DNA of 64,000 nt from Peteryoungia desertarenae (GCF_005860795.2 NZ_CP058350.1:3502501-3566500); one strand, 5' to 3'; positions 15,531-25,845 are shown, numbered from the stretch's first letter. Notes: generated from the letters alone by a model not told the origin. Program-made: numbers and translations.

Positions 15531-17924
15531 TTACAGCGCATTCCATTCTTGAATGACCTCGTTGAAGATCCGGGTTCCATCAGTCCCCTTGTCGAGCGTC
15601 AGCAAGGCGCGTCGACCGTTCCGGTAGGTAACGGGAATATCGATCCAACCGCGATTCCGCATCAGATCCAGGTTGCGCTGGACCACCTCCTCGAAATCAT
15701 TGAGTGCAATCAGATAGGTATCGTCCGTCACCTTGGCAGCCACGGCCACCAGCGGATCACCGCGATCCTGCTCGGTCGTCTTCATCGCGATCCTTTGAAG
15801 ATTGTCTATGGCACCACCCTCAAAGCCCGGGGGGACGGAGAAGACAACTTCGATGATATGACTTGCCGGGAGCGAGCTATCGGTATTGCGCTTGATCGTC
15901 AGCAGCGCCGATATTCCACGTTCCGGAATGTTGATCCGCCCCTGGATCTGCGGATCAGGTTTGCCATCGGCACCGACCTCCCGTAGCGCTGTCCAGACGA
16001 CACCACCCGGAATAGCCGTGGGTGATGACTGACCGATCCGCTCCTCGTAGAGGAATACCTTGTCGCCTGCGATGGGTGCGGCACCCGGCGTTGTCGGGAT
16101 TGTCGCCGATGGCGCTGAAAGCGCGGGCTCCGAAGCAATCGCATCGGTCGGCTCGGTCGCAGAGGCAACGGTCTGCCCAGACACAGTGCGATTTTCAACC
16201 GTGCCCTCGGGCGCTGGCGCGGCACCAGGATCAACTTCCGTACCATCGGCACGCAGACGTTGGGTAAACTTCTGCGGCCCGCTGTCAGCCTCCGGAACCG
16301 CCGCAGCCACTGGCTGTTCTGCAGCCGGCGCCTGCGTCGCTGGAGGCTGGTCTTCCGCTGTCGTGACTTCAGGCGCGCTGGCACCACCAAACAGGCTGGC
16401 CACCTGATCACGATAAGTCCAGCCAGCAAAGCCACCGCCGGCAAGCACCAGAATCCCGACGGCTGCAGCGATGATCGGCGCATAGCTACGGGAACGCCGC
16501 GGTTCAAGCCGGTAGCTCGGCTGCGGGCTCGGCTGGAGAACGCTGGCCATAGGATCGGCAGCAGCAGCTGAATTCACTGCAGCCGGGTGAGCCAGAAGTT
16601 CTGCCGTCGGATCAAGCCATTCCTCGGCCTTTGCCTCCCCCTTGATCGAAAGGTCCGAGGCTTTCGCATTCAGGTCTACAGGATCCTGGAACCACTGCGA
16701 AAAATCATCTGCCGCTTTGTTGCCATTGGCATCGAGGGGTGGGGGAACATCCCACGGCGCAAAGGGTTCCGGCTCTGCCGCAGGAGGCGACGAAACATTC
16801 ACATCATAGGCCGTCACCGGATCTACACTGGCGAAGCTCTCACTCGTCGGAGTGACGGTAGGCTCTTGAAAATGCGGAACGGGTTCCGAAACCGAGAGAC
16901 TGTCAACCGGCATATCCCACGGGTCGGCAACTGCCGATGACGTGCTGGGTGAAACTGTCGCCGGCACATGGTTTGCAAGCCAATCGTCAATATCCGATAC
17001 CGCAGGCATGGCCGAGGCTGCAGCAAAAGAGCGGTCGCGACCTGACTGAGGCTCCAAGTCTAAAGAAGGCTCAATCGATGAATGGTCCGCAGACGGGGCA
17101 ACCTGTGCTTCAGATTGGCGCGGATAGACTTCTTCTTCCTGGCCCCATATCGGAGCGAGGTTGGACTCGTCCGGCGCGTGCCAGTCGGATGTCTCGGCGG
17201 GCGGCAAGTCAGCACGAGCATCCGGCGGAACGACGGCAGGCTGCGCCGGGAAGTCTGCTGGTTCAGCTTGTGATTGCGGATAGGCCAAATCAGGCTCAAC
17301 GGCACGATCGTCGTCACCCCACATATCGAGAGGTTGTGATCGCTCGTCCGCAGCCACTGTCTCCGGCGCCGCAACAACGGGCTGCGGCGTCGGTTCCGCC
17401 ACATCGCTCGATGGCCACGCGCTCTCAACCGGAGCATCCACTGGCGGAGAGGCCGGCGTAGCCATGTGCTCGGCCGCCCAGTCCCCGTCATCGGAATAAT
17501 GAACCGGTTCGACCGGTTTGGTCTCAGCCTCCGCCTGTCGCTCGTTCCAACTGTCTTGAACGGCGCCGTTGTCAGCATGGGGTGCAACCTGAGCCGACTC
17601 GACCGGCGGAGCTTGCTCTACGGCATCGTCCACCGGGCGTGCGGGTTCAACGAAATCCTGAGCGATCTCTGGCGACGCAACGACGGGCTCAGCCTCGTTT
17701 CCATCCGGGAGAGCCTCGGCATGTTCCGCCTCGACTTCGCGGATGGCCGCATCGAGCTTTTCCAGCTGGCGCTGAAGCATATGCTCTGGCGGGCGCGGCG
17801 ACATGTTCTCGAGCTGCCGAACGACAGCCGCCCTGGCCTTATCATAGACCTTGGCGCGCATCTCCGGGGTATTGTTCGACAGGCCGTCCACAGCCCGCCG
17901 AATCACTGCCATAAAGTCAGCCAT
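15531..17924 (-). CDS. Large Pro/Ala/Glu-rich single-span membrane protein
   Basis: This 797-aa protein starts with a short helical conserved segment (MADFMAVIRRAV... about 1-70). A low-complexity acidic and proline-rich linker follows (about 75-465), then one transmembrane helix (about 485-505, IIAAAVGILVLAGGGFAGW), a second disordered stretch, and a folded C-terminal domain (about 610-797: GGVVWTALREVG, ISALLTIKRN, VVFSVPPGFEGG). The topology is probably cytoplasmic N-terminus and periplasmic C-terminus. ATG 17924 was chosen; GTG 17930 is an alternative. It lies 61 bp after purA on the same strand. It resembles a rhizobial conserved protein of unknown function located between rpoH and purA. 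Confidence 0.8.
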   Translation of the reverse strand: MADFMAVIRRAVDGLSNNTPEMRAKVYDKARAAVVRQLENMSPRPPEHMLQRQLEKLDAAIREVEAEHAEALPDGNEAEPVVASPEIAQDFVEPARPVDDAVEQAPPVESAQVAPHADNGAVQDSWNERQAEAETKPVEPVHYSDDGDWAAEHMATPASPPVDAPVESAWPSSDVAEPTPQPVVAAPETVAADERSQPLDMWGDDDRAVEPDLAYPQSQAEPADFPAQPAVVPPDARADLPPAETSDWHAPDESNLAPIWGQEEEVYPRQSEAQVAPSADHSSIEPSLDLEPQSGRDRSFAAASAMPAVSDIDDWLANHVPATVSPSTSSAVADPWDMPVDSLSVSEPVPHFQEPTVTPTSESFASVDPVTAYDVNVSSPPAAEPEPFAPWDVPPPLDANGNKAADDFSQWFQDPVDLNAKASDLSIKGEAKAEEWLDPTAELLAHPAAVNSAAAADPMASVLQPSPQPSYRLEPRRSRSYAPIIAAAVGILVLAGGGFAGWTYRDQVASLFGGASAPEVTTAEDQPPATQAPAAEQPVAAAVPEADSGPQKFTQRLRADGTEVDPGAAPAPEGTVENRTVSGQTVASATEPTDAIASEPALSAPSATIPTTPGAAPIAGDKVFLYEERIGQSSPTAIPGGVVWTALREVGADGKPDPQIQGRINIPERGISALLTIKRNTDSSLPASHIIEVVFSVPPGFEGGAIDNLQRIAMKTTEQDRGDPLVAVAAKVTDDTYLIALNDFEEVVQRNLDLMRNRGWIDIPVTYRNGRRALLTLDKGTDGTRIFNEVIQEWNAL

Positions 17925-17985
17925 CAGCACTTTCTCTACATTGCCGGCTTCTGACGGACCGACAAAACACCAATAAACCCTTAAC

Positions 17986-19284
17986 TTAGTCCTCGAAAGG
18001 GTCCGTCACAAGTATCGTGTCGTCACGCTCGGGACTTGTCGACAGGAGAGCAACCGGCGCACCGATCAATTCCTCCACCTGACGCACATACTTAATAGCC
18101 TGAGCCGGCAAATCCGCCCATTTTCGGGCGCCTACGGTCGATTCCTTCCAACCTTCCAGCGTGATATAGATCGGCTCGACACGAGCCTGGGCCGCCTGAG
18201 CTGCCGGAAGATAGTCGATTTCCTGACCGTCGAGCTTGTAGCCGACGCAGATCTTCAGCTCTTCGAGACCGTCGAGAACGTCAAGCTTGGTCAGCGCAAT
18301 GCCCGTGATTCCATTGGTGGCCACCGACTGGCGCACCAATGCGGCATCGAACCAGCCGCAGCGACGCTTGCGCCCTGTGACCGTCCCGAATTCATGGCCC
18401 TTCTCCCCCAGGAACTGGCCGATCTCGTCATGCAATTCCGTCGGGAAAGGCCCTTCTCCAACGCGGGTCGTGTAGGCCTTGGTGATGCCAAGGATATAGC
18501 CGAGCGAGCCCGGTCCCATGCCGGAACCGGCTGCGGCCTGACCGGCAACGGTATTGGACGAGGTGACAAAGGGATAGGTGCCGTGATCGATATCGAGCAG
18601 CGAGCCCTGGGCGCCCTCAAACAAGATGCGCGAACCCTTGCGGCGCTCCTTGTCCAGCAAGCGCCAGACCGAATCCATGAAGGGCAACACCTGATCGGCG
18701 ATGGAGGTCAGCTCGTCCATGATCGTCTTGTGTTCGATTTCGGCGACACCGAAGCCGCGACGCAGCGCGTTGTGGTGGGTCAGGATGCGCTCGACCTTGC
18801 CATCCAGCGCATCAAGGTCAGCAAGGTCCATCACCCGGATCGCGCGACGACCGACCTTGTCTTCGTAAGCCGGGCCAATGCCGCGACGGGTTGTGCCGAT
18901 CTTCGTGCCGCTGTTGGAGGCGGCATCTTCGCGCATGCCGTCGAGTTCCCGGTGCATTGAGAGAATCAGCGTCGCATTTTCAGCAATCCGCAGGTTATCC
19001 GGGGTGACATTGACGCCTTGGTCCTTCAGGCGGCCGATTTCGGCGATCAGCGCATGCGGGTCAACAACCACGCCGTTACCGATGACAGCCTTCTTGCCGG
19101 GACGGACAACACCGGACGGGAGAAGCGAGAGCTTGTAGGAAACACCATCGATGACGAGCGTGTGGCCTGCGTTATGGCCACCCTGGAAACGGACGACGAT
19201 GTCCGCCCGTTCAGAGAGCCAGTCAACGATCTTGCCCTTGCCCTCGTCACCCCATTGCGAACCAATCACCACGACATTCGTCAT
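17986..19284 (-). CDS. purA: Adenylosuccinate synthetase PurA
   Basis: This 432-aa enzyme is full length for the family. It converts IMP, aspartate and GTP to adenylosuccinate in AMP synthesis. Visible motifs are the GTP/Mg loop [11 protein letters not shown] (8-18), the catalytic GHNAGHT (about 36-42), [13 protein letters not shown] and the C-terminal [10 protein letters not shown] and [17 protein letters not shown] segments. Its start lies about 200 bp from the divergent EamA transporter gene. Confidence 0.98.
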   Translation of the reverse strand: MTNVVVIGSQWGDEGKGKIVDWLSERADIVVRFQGGHNAGHTLVIDGVSYKLSLLPSGVVRPGKKAVIGNGVVVDPHALIAEIGRLKDQGVNVTPDNLRIAENATLILSMHRELDGMREDAASNSGTKIGTTRRGIGPAYEDKVGRRAIRVMDLADLDALDGKVERILTHHNALRRGFGVAEIEHKTIMDELTSIADQVLPFMDSVWRLLDKERRKGSRILFEGAQGSLLDIDHGTYPFVTSSNTVAGQAAAGSGMGPGSLGYILGITKAYTTRVGEGPFPTELHDEIGQFLGEKGHEFGTVTGRKRRCGWFDAALVRQSVATNGITGIALTKLDVLDGLEELKICVGYKLDGQEIDYLPAAQAAQARVEPIYITLEGWKESTVGARKWADLPAQAIKYVRQVEELIGAPVALLSTSPERDDTILVTDPFED

Positions 19285-19490
19285 TTCGAAATCCTGTTAC
19301 CTGCGCGCAGACAGCGCGTCACCCAAACCCGCGCATCTATACTGTTTTGTTTTAGGGAAATCGACCCGTTTAAGTGGGGCATTTGGCTTTTTGCGTGACA
19401 AAGGAGCGGGCCTGACCTATTTCCGAGCGGCCATGGGGAATTGGAGGGGGAGTCTGGTTCCACATCCACACGACACGAGCGATCCAGCAC

Positions 19491-20405
19491 ATGGGAAGAG
19501 ACATCTTGCCAATACGTTCCTATTTATTTCTGGTTATCACGACCCTTTTGTGGGGCGGGAATACGATTGCAGGCAAACTGGCGGTTGGACATGTTAGCCC
19601 CATGGTGCTCAGTTTCGGACGATGGGCGCTTGCGACCGGCGTCATAGTCGCAATAGCCGTGCCGCAAATCCGAAAGGACTGGCCACTCCTCAAGGCGAAC
19701 TGGAAACTGCTCTTCGCCTATGGAGCGATCGGCTATGCCGCCTTCAATGGCTTTCTCTATACAGCCTTGAAATATACAAGCGCCGTCAACGGCGCGATCC
19801 TCCAGGGCGCCATCCCGGTGCTGATTTTCGTCGCCAATTTTCTCTTGTTCCGAACGGCTGTCCTGCCGATCCAGATCGTAGGCTTCCTGATCAGCTTCAT
19901 AGGCGCCGCCGTTACCGCGTCCCATGGCGACCTGACGACGCTTCTGGAACTGACCCTGAACTTCGGCGACTTCCTGATGCTGTGCGCCGGGATTGCCTAT
20001 GCAATCTATACCGTTGCGCTGCGCTGGAAGCCGCCGGTGCATTGGAAGAGCCTGATGGCCGGCCCCGCGCTTGCGGCGTCACTCACCTGTCTGCCGCTCC
20101 TCTACTGGGAAGCCAGCAATGGCGACATCATCCTGCCTGATACGCAGGGCTGGTTGATCATTCTTTATGCCGGACTATTCCCCTCTCTCGTTTCACAGAT
20201 CCTCTACATCAAAGGGGTTGAAGGCATCGGCGCAAATCGCGCCGGACTGTTCATCAATCTCGTGCCCGTCTTCGGCACCTTTCTCTCGATCACGATCCTC
20301 GGAGAGAGACTCGAACTCTTCCACGTCATCGCTCTAGCCCTGGTCCTGGGTGGTATTGCGATCGCCGAACTTGGGAAAAAGCCAACACCCAAACTCACCC
20401 CCTGA
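19491..20405 (+). CDS. DMT-superfamily (EamA) transporter
   Basis: This 304-aa protein has ten predicted transmembrane helices arranged as two EamA repeats (about 8-140 and 155-295). Recognisable repeat motifs are LLWGGNTIAGKLA near the N-terminus and GLFPSLVSQILYIKGVEGIGANRAGLFINLVPVFG in the second half (shown here as two adjoining segments, GLFPSLVSQILY and VEGIGANRAG). It is probably an inner-membrane metabolite or amino-acid exporter with unknown substrate. No strong ribosome-binding site precedes ATG 19491; TTG 19506, giving a start at MPIRSYLFL, is an alternative. Confidence 0.9.
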   Translation: MGRDILPIRSYLFLVITTLLWGGNTIAGKLAVGHVSPMVLSFGRWALATGVIVAIAVPQIRKDWPLLKANWKLLFAYGAIGYAAFNGFLYTALKYTSAVNGAILQGAIPVLIFVANFLLFRTAVLPIQIVGFLISFIGAAVTASHGDLTTLLELTLNFGDFLMLCAGIAYAIYTVALRWKPPVHWKSLMAGPALAASLTCLPLLYWEASNGDIILPDTQGWLIILYAGLFPSLVSQILYIKGVEGIGANRAGLFINLVPVFGTFLSITILGERLELFHVIALALVLGGIAIAELGKKPTPKLTP

Positions 20406-20436
20406 ACGAAGCGTCCTGCCGGGGATGAAACAGACA

Positions 20437-20465
20437 AAAGCCGCCAGCGACCTGCTGGCGGCTTT
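20437..20465. terminator. Bidirectional terminator
   Basis: The 12-bp perfect stem AAAGCCGCCAGC / GCTGGCGGCTTT has a 5-nt loop and is flanked by TCTTCC on the plus side and TTTTGTCTG on the minus side. It ends both the transporter gene and the convergent gene at 20509. Confidence 0.85.
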
Positions 20466-20508
20466 CTTCCTGATAGGGGGGTCAACACGCTGCCCCCGGG
20501 CTGACCCC

Positions 20509-20961
20509 TTAAGGGTTCGTCGTGGTGCCCGGTGTTGCTGAACCAGGGGTGGTTGTTACACCGCCTGAAGCTGGCGGCGCGGGTTGCTGCGTGCCGGGTG
20601 TTGTCGTGCTCGGCTCGCTCAGCGACGGCTCGGCGGGAACGGGAGCGGTCGGGGTCGAGGGAGACGGATCAGCCGGAACAACAGTACCCTGCGGGACGGT
20701 TGGATCAGCACCGGTCGTGGTCGGCGGAACCGGTTCGTCGGGCGTTGTACCAGTGGTGGTTTCCACCTCCGGCGGTACCGGGTCGGTCGCAGTGATCGTG
20801 TCATCATTGCCTCCGAACATGAAGAAGGCACCCACCACCAGGGCGACGATGACAAGAAGTGCGATGCCGAGGCCCGCCCCGCCGCCGCCGCCCGTAACGC
20901 CAGCACGGTTCTGGGCCACTTTGGGCCGCTGCTCATGGACCGGTGGTCTTTGTTCCTGCAT
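20509..20961 (-). CDS. Small Thr/Pro-rich membrane protein
   Basis: This 150-aa protein has a short hydrophilic N-terminus, a Gly-rich run, one transmembrane helix (about 31-50, GLGIALLVIVALVVGAFFMF) and a C-terminal tail of about 95 residues almost entirely Thr, Pro, Ala, Ser, Gly, Glu and Asp. ATG 20961 has AGGAGG 8 nt upstream, whereas the longer open frame has no comparable site. The tail would lie in the periplasm and looks disordered. I do not recognise a family. Confidence 0.7.
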   Translation of the reverse strand: MQEQRPPVHEQRPKVAQNRAGVTGGGGGAGLGIALLVIVALVVGAFFMFGGNDDTITATDPVPPEVETTTGTTPDEPVPPTTTGADPTVPQGTVVPADPSPSTPTAPVPAEPSLSEPSTTTPGTQQPAPPASGGVTTTPGSATPGTTTNP

Positions 20962-21004
20962 GGAATTTCCTCCTGCTTGGATCGTTGTAAGCCAGCGCTC
21001 TTGC

Positions 21005-21403
21005 TTACTGGACAACGCCAACGATCACATAGGTTTCAGGATCGACGATCACGCGCTGCTCGTTGACGATGGCGTAGGAATAGGTCGGATCCTGGGGAAT
21101 GGGTTGCAGCACCACTTCGCGCGGCAACGGTTCGCCAACGGCAATCGGGCGCTCGATAACGATGGCATCGGCAGGAAGCGGCTGCTCGCGGACATAGGTC
21201 ACGACCGGGGCCGGAGGCGGCTTGACGGCAGTTCCGGCGATGGCGCCAACCACACCGCCGACAGCAGCGCCAACAGGTCCACCGACGATGGCACCGGTAA
21301 CAGCACCACCGGCAGCGCCGGTCACTGTACTATCCTGCGCAAGCGCAACACCGGAGGAAATACTTAGAAAAGCCGCAGTTATTGCAAGAATCTTCGTCTT
21401 CAT
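21005..21403 (-). CDS. DUF1236-type periplasmic protein with glycine zipper
   Basis: The product is 132 aa. The signal peptide spans residues 1-22 (ending ALA-QDS). A glycine zipper (about 28-60: GGAVTGAIVGGPVGAAVGGVVGAI, quoted here as GGAVTGAIVGG and VGAAVGGVVGAI) resembles membrane-inserting helices. The C-terminal part repeats the DUF1236 pattern, ending in PTYSYAIVNEQRVIVDPET. Such proteins are common in rhizobia and often stress-induced; the function is unknown. It lies 43 bp upstream of the Thr/Pro-rich gene on the same strand, probably co-transcribed. Confidence 0.8.
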   Translation of the reverse strand: MKTKILAITAAFLSISSGVALAQDSTVTGAAGGAVTGAIVGGPVGAAVGGVVGAIAGTAVKPPPAPVVTYVREQPLPADAIVIERPIAVGEPLPREVVLQPIPQDPTYSYAIVNEQRVIVDPETYVIVGVVQ

Positions 21404-21598
21404 GGCATCATCCTTTCCTTTGAACGAATGTCTGCCGAAAGAACTAACTGCCGCTATATTTGTTCCGGGCCTCCATGGCCTGCCTTGAAATCACCTTCTA
21501 CAGGGAGAAATAGGGGCGAATCCGTGACCAGACCGCTGATGCGCAAAGTCGAAACGCCATATTTCGATGAAAAGAACACTATAGGGGCTCTTCTGCCG

Positions 21599-23026
21599 TC
21601 ACTCGCCCCAGCCGACAACGCCCTTGATTTCCAGGAAATCGTGAATGCCCCAATCGGCATATTCGCGACCATTGCCTGACTGCTTGTAGCCACCGAAAGG
21701 CGCAAACGTATCCCACTTGGGATAGTTGAGATAAACTGAACCGGCACGCATCTGACCGGCGACGCGCCGCGCATGATCGATGTCTTGTGACTGCACATAG
21801 GCGGCAAGCCCGTAGACGGTGTCATTGGCGATCGATATCGCATGCTCCTCGCCATGATAGGGTAGGATTGACAGCACCGGTCCGAAAATCTCTTCCCGCG
21901 CAATTGTCATGTCGTTGCTGACATGACCAAATATGGTTGGCTGGACAAAGAAACCGCGATTGAGATGACCGGGACGTCCCTCCCCTCCCGTCACCAGCAA
22001 TGCACCATCATCGATACCCGCCTCGATCAGCCGCTGAACCTTGTTGAACTGCTGCAGACTGACCACCGGCCCAAGCATGGTACCTTCAGCCTGCGGGTCA
22101 CCAACCACGAAACGCAGTGCCTCGTCACGGGCAATTTCCAATGCCTCGCTGTGCCTGTCTGCCGGAACAAGCATCCGCGTAGGAGCGTCACAGGACTGGC
22201 CCGAATTGCCGAAACAGCCCTCAACTCCCTGTCTTACGGCAGCTTCGAAATCCGCATCAGGCAGGATTATGTTGGCCGACTTGCCTCCGAGTTCCTGCGC
22301 CACGCGCTTGACCGTAAGAGCTGCCGTCTGGGCAACGATGATGCCGGCCCGCGTCGATCCGGTAAACGACACCATGTCAACACCGGGATGCCCGGCCATG
22401 ACCTGTCCGACATCCGGACCGGTACCATTGACCATGTTGAAAACGCCGGGCGGTGTTCCCGCCTCTTCCATGATCTCGGCGAAGATCACGCCGGATATGG
22501 GCGCAACTTCAGACGGCTTGAGAACGACTGTGCAGCCGGCGGCAATCGCCGGAGCCACCTTGCAGACAATCTGATTGAGAGGCCAGTTCCACGGGGTGAT
22601 CAAGGCACAGACGCCAATTGGCTCTCGAACGATCCGCGTTGATCGCCGCATCTCCGAAAACGAGAATTCTTTGAGAGCCGCAATGGTCGACTTCAAATGC
22701 GCGCGCCCGGCGCCAACCTGGCTTTCCCGCGAAAACTGGATGGGCGCACCCATTTCACGGGTCACGGCCTGCGCCAGATCCTCGGAACGGCGGTTATAGG
22801 CTGCAAGAATGCGCTCCAGAAGATCAAGGCGGGTTTCGCGGCTTGCCTGGGAGAAAGAGGGAAACGCGGCTCTGGCCGCAGCGACAGCCTTGTCGACATC
22901 GGCTCTCGATCCAACGGCAATCGCGGTGAAGGGCTCTTCGGTTGATGGATCGATGACATCCAGCAAGGCCGAGGTGGCAGGTGCCACCCAGGCGCCATCA
23001 ATGAAGAACTTCAGATGGTTGGACAT
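21599..23026 (-). CDS. NAD(P)-dependent aldehyde dehydrogenase
   Basis: This 475-aa protein has the complete aldehyde dehydrogenase fold. The NAD-binding region includes TPWNWPLNQIVCKVAPA and GSTRAG, the catalytic glutamate lies in ELGGKSANI, and the nucleophilic cysteine in GNSGQSCDAPTRM. The C-terminus has EEIFGPVLSI and APFGGYKQSGNGRE. ATG 23026 was selected because TGGAG lies 6 nt upstream. It is a single transcription unit; the substrate is not evident, and the broad betaine/lactaldehyde-type class is likeliest. Confidence 0.93.
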   Translation of the reverse strand: MSNHLKFFIDGAWVAPATSALLDVIDPSTEEPFTAIAVGSRADVDKAVAAARAAFPSFSQASRETRLDLLERILAAYNRRSEDLAQAVTREMGAPIQFSRESQVGAGRAHLKSTIAALKEFSFSEMRRSTRIVREPIGVCALITPWNWPLNQIVCKVAPAIAAGCTVVLKPSEVAPISGVIFAEIMEEAGTPPGVFNMVNGTGPDVGQVMAGHPGVDMVSFTGSTRAGIIVAQTAALTVKRVAQELGGKSANIILPDADFEAAVRQGVEGCFGNSGQSCDAPTRMLVPADRHSEALEIARDEALRFVVGDPQAEGTMLGPVVSLQQFNKVQRLIEAGIDDGALLVTGGEGRPGHLNRGFFVQPTIFGHVSNDMTIAREEIFGPVLSILPYHGEEHAISIANDTVYGLAAYVQSQDIDHARRVAGQMRAGSVYLNYPKWDTFAPFGGYKQSGNGREYADWGIHDFLEIKGVVGWGE

Positions 23027-23220
23027 AATCACTCCAGACTCGGCGGGTCGCCAATGGGGAGCACTATTGACCAAGTGTTGATTGACCGCAAGAACGCGGA
23101 AAGTGGAATGCCCCTCTGACCCAAAACTTGACAGACGACAGATTCAACGTGAGCTTCTGTTGGGCAAAACCCCAATGCCTTCAAATTCTTCGTGAATGAT
23201 CTTCGTTCAAATGCATGAGT

Positions 23221-23907
23221 TTACGGTGCGACGCGCCAGTCTATCGGTTCCCGCCCATGGGCCAGCAAATACTGGTTCGCTTTCGAAAAGGGCCTGGAAC
23301 CAAAAAAGCCGTTATGCGCGGACAGTGGCGAAGGATGCGGAGACTTCAGCACCAGATGGCGCTTGCCATCGACAAAGGAGGCTTTCTTCTGGGCATAGGA
23401 GCCCCATAGGATGAAAACGACATGCTCCAGACGTTCATTCACGACCCTGATGACGGCGTCCGTGAACTGCTCCCACCCCTTGCCCTGATGGGACGCTGCG
23501 CGCCCTTCCTCAACGGTCAGAACGCTGTTGAGCAGCAGCACCCCCTGTTGCGCCCAGTTCTCCAGGAAGCCGTGTTTTGCAGGTTCGATACCAAGATCGC
23601 TCTGCAACTCTTTGTATATATTGACCAATGACGGTGGTATCCGGACGCCTGGCTGAACGCTGAAGCATAGCCCATGGGCCTGACCAGCGCCGTGATAGGG
23701 GTCCTGCCCCAGAATCACCACGCGAACTGCCTCCAGCGGGGTGAGATCCAGAGCACGGAAGTATTCGCTTCCCTTGGGAAAAATCGGCTTACCATTGTTC
23801 TTCTCGGCAAGCAGAAAAGCCTTCAGCGCCCGCATGTAATCGCTGTCGAATTCTGCCGACAAGGCCTGTTTCCAGCTCTCGTCCAGCTTCACCTCGGATG
23901 TTGCCAT
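23221..23907 (-). CDS. ung: Uracil-DNA glycosylase
   Basis: This 228-aa family-1 uracil-DNA glycosylase removes uracil from DNA in base-excision repair. The catalytic water-activating loop GQDPYHG, the uracil-binding [14 protein letters not shown] and the DNA-intercalating [17 protein letters not shown] motif are all present. ATG 23907 follows AAGGG at a spacing of about 5; the longer frame to 24018 overlaps the divergent gene and lacks family similarity. Confidence 0.96.
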   Translation of the reverse strand: MATSEVKLDESWKQALSAEFDSDYMRALKAFLLAEKNNGKPIFPKGSEYFRALDLTPLEAVRVVILGQDPYHGAGQAHGLCFSVQPGVRIPPSLVNIYKELQSDLGIEPAKHGFLENWAQQGVLLLNSVLTVEEGRAASHQGKGWEQFTDAVIRVVNERLEHVVFILWGSYAQKKASFVDGKRHLVLKSPHPSPLSAHNGFFGSRPFSKANQYLLAHGREPIDWRVAP

Positions 23908-23999
23908 TGCGACCCTTGCCCGCTTGCTATTACATGGCCCTTGATGACCGGGGGATGGACGGCATGTCAACCCACAGACCGGGCGATGCGCAGGAGACG

Positions 24000-24359
24000 A
24001 TGATGCAGGCTCTGACAAGGCTATGGAAAAACCATCGGCTGCTTGTCATCGGCTTCTCGCTCGCTTCGATGATTGCGCTGGTTTTCTTGGTCAGGCTGTT
24101 GCTTTTTGCGCTCTACTGGCAGGATCCGGACCATCGCAACCAGCCGCTCGAAGCCTGGATGACGCTGGGTTATGTCGCCCATTCCTACGACATTCCGCGA
24201 CACGCGCTGTTTGAGGAACTAGCCTTCGACCCGACTGCCAGAGAAGAACGCCCCACCCTTGCCGAGCTTGCGGAGGAACGCGGCGTGACGTTCGAAGTGC
24301 TTGAACAGCAGATCATTGCCGCCATTGAAGACATCCGACGCGAGACACCTCGCCCATGA
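24000..24359 (+). CDS. Small membrane protein upstream of dedA
   Basis: This 119-aa protein has one transmembrane helix (about 14-37, [22 protein letters not shown] quoted as [16 protein letters not shown]) and a C-terminal region of about 80 residues with [16 protein letters not shown] and a helix-turn-like [26 protein letters not shown] precedes the ATG codons at 24000 and 24003. Its stop overlaps the DedA start by four bases (ATGA), indicating translational coupling. I do not recognise a named family. Confidence 0.75.
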   Translation: MMQALTRLWKNHRLLVIGFSLASMIALVFLVRLLLFALYWQDPDHRNQPLEAWMTLGYVAHSYDIPRHALFEELAFDPTAREERPTLAELAEERGVTFEVLEQQIIAAIEDIRRETPRP

Positions 24360-24967
24360 GCGAAGCCTTGCTGGAAATCATACCGGCCTACGGCTTGCCC
24401 ATGCTGGCGCTTTTGACGGCGCTCAGTTGCCTCGGCCTGCCCTTCCCCGTCTCTTTCGCCATGATGCTGATGGGATCGCTTGCAGCAGCCGGGGACTTCG
24501 ACGTCACGCTGGTCTTCATGACAGCATTTCTTGCAGCGCTGCTGGGCGACCAGATCGGATTTGCTGTTGGTCGCTACGGTGGAACCCGGGTCATCGCGAG
24601 GATTACCAGAACGCCGCAGCGCAAGGCGATGCTGGCGCAAGCCGAGGCCCGGATGGCGGCGACTGGAATGACCGCAGTCTTCTTCACCCGCTGGCTGCTG
24701 TCACCGATCGGCCCCTATGTGAACATCATAGCCGGGGCGACACGCTTTCCCTGGGCCCGCTTTTCTCTGGCGAGCTTTGCCGGTGAACTGATCTGGACTG
24801 GCGGCTACACAGGTCTCGGCGTGGTGTTCGCCGATAACATCGTGGCCATTGCCGAATTTGCGAGCGACCTGAGCGGCCTCCTTGTCAGCGCCGTCGTGGC
24901 GCTCGCGCTTGGCTGGCGAATCCTGCAGATCCTGCGGCACAGCCGGAGCGACAATCACGAAGCCTGA
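24356..24967 (+). CDS. DedA-family (VTT domain) membrane protein
   Basis: This 203-aa inner-membrane protein has the SNARE-associated/VTT core. The motif FLAALLGDQIGFAVGRYGG holds the conserved acidic residue, and FFTRWLLSPIGPYVNIIAG holds the conserved arginine. DedA proteins act in polyprenyl-phosphate or phospholipid flipping and membrane homeostasis. It is coupled to the upstream small membrane protein. Its 3' end overlaps the convergent aldolase gene by 13 bp. Confidence 0.9.
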   Translation: MSEALLEIIPAYGLPMLALLTALSCLGLPFPVSFAMMLMGSLAAAGDFDVTLVFMTAFLAALLGDQIGFAVGRYGGTRVIARITRTPQRKAMLAQAEARMAATGMTAVFFTRWLLSPIGPYVNIIAGATRFPWARFSLASFAGELIWTGGYTGLGVVFADNIVAIAEFASDLSGLLVSAVVALALGWRILQILRHSRSDNHEA

Positions 24968-25731
24968 CGCGAGGCCTTTGCTAAAGCGGCAGCCCCACTC
25001 ATCAAGAGGCCGACATCGGACCCGATGCCGGCAAAACGGATACCGGCTGACTTGGCCACCGCCAGCATGTCGGGATCCGTTGTCATGATGCCCGCCGGTT
25101 TGCCTGCGGCCCGGATCCTGGCGATCAGCGCCTCCACCACGGCCTTCACCTCAGGATGCGATGATGTGCCCGGATAGCCCATATCCGCGGCAAGATCGGC
25201 AGGACCGATCAGGATCGCATCGATGCCGGGTGTGGCCAGAATGGCATCAGCATTGTCAACGCCCAGACGGCTTTCGATCTGCGCCACGAGACAGATTTCC
25301 CGATTGGCGGTTTCGGCATAATCCTTGATCCGACCAAAATCCGAGGCTCGGCCAAGACTGGCGCCCATGCCTCGGTTTCCTTCAGGCGGATAGCGGCAGG
25401 CGCTGGCAATCTGGGCTGCCTGTTCGCCCGTCTCCACCATGGGGATCAACAGGGTCTGCGCCCCGATATCGAGCGCCTGCTTGATCAGCCAGGTCTCTCC
25501 CATCGGCAGCCGGACAATTGGATGGGCCGGATGACGGGCAACCGCCGCCAGTTGCTGCGCCAGCAGCGGGATGTCGTTCGGGCCATGCTCGCCATCTAGC
25601 AGGATCCAGTCGAAACCGGCTCCGGCAACAATTTCCGCCGCGTGCGAATTGGCAAGCGCCACCCAAAGGCCGATCAGCAGATCCTGCCCCTCACAAAGCG
25701 CTTTCTTGAACGGGTTCACGGGTGCCGGCAT
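24955..25731 (-). CDS. HpcH/HpaI-family 2-oxo-acid aldolase
   Basis: This 258-aa TIM-barrel class II aldolase is related to 4-hydroxy-2-oxoheptane-1,7-dioate aldolase. The active-site segments are FDWILLDGEHGPND (His base), IPMVETGEQA, QIESRLGVDNADAI and IDAILIGPADLAADMG (metal-binding Glu and Asp residues). It cleaves a 4-hydroxy-2-oxo acid to pyruvate plus an aldehyde. No aromatic-degradation genes lie nearby, so the physiological substrate is open. Confidence 0.92.
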   Translation of the reverse strand: MPAPVNPFKKALCEGQDLLIGLWVALANSHAAEIVAGAGFDWILLDGEHGPNDIPLLAQQLAAVARHPAHPIVRLPMGETWLIKQALDIGAQTLLIPMVETGEQAAQIASACRYPPEGNRGMGASLGRASDFGRIKDYAETANREICLVAQIESRLGVDNADAILATPGIDAILIGPADLAADMGYPGTSSHPEVKAVVEALIARIRAAGKPAGIMTTDPDMLAVAKSAGIRFAGIGSDVGLLMSGAAALAKASRQAS

Positions 25732-25845
25732 GAGATCTCCTAAGGGGTATCAGGCCTCTGAAACAGACGGGAAGCAGAGACATTAGTGGAGCCGTGTGAC
25801 GGCGCAAGTGAAACGGTAGCTTGTTCACATTGAACTGTAGGAAAT

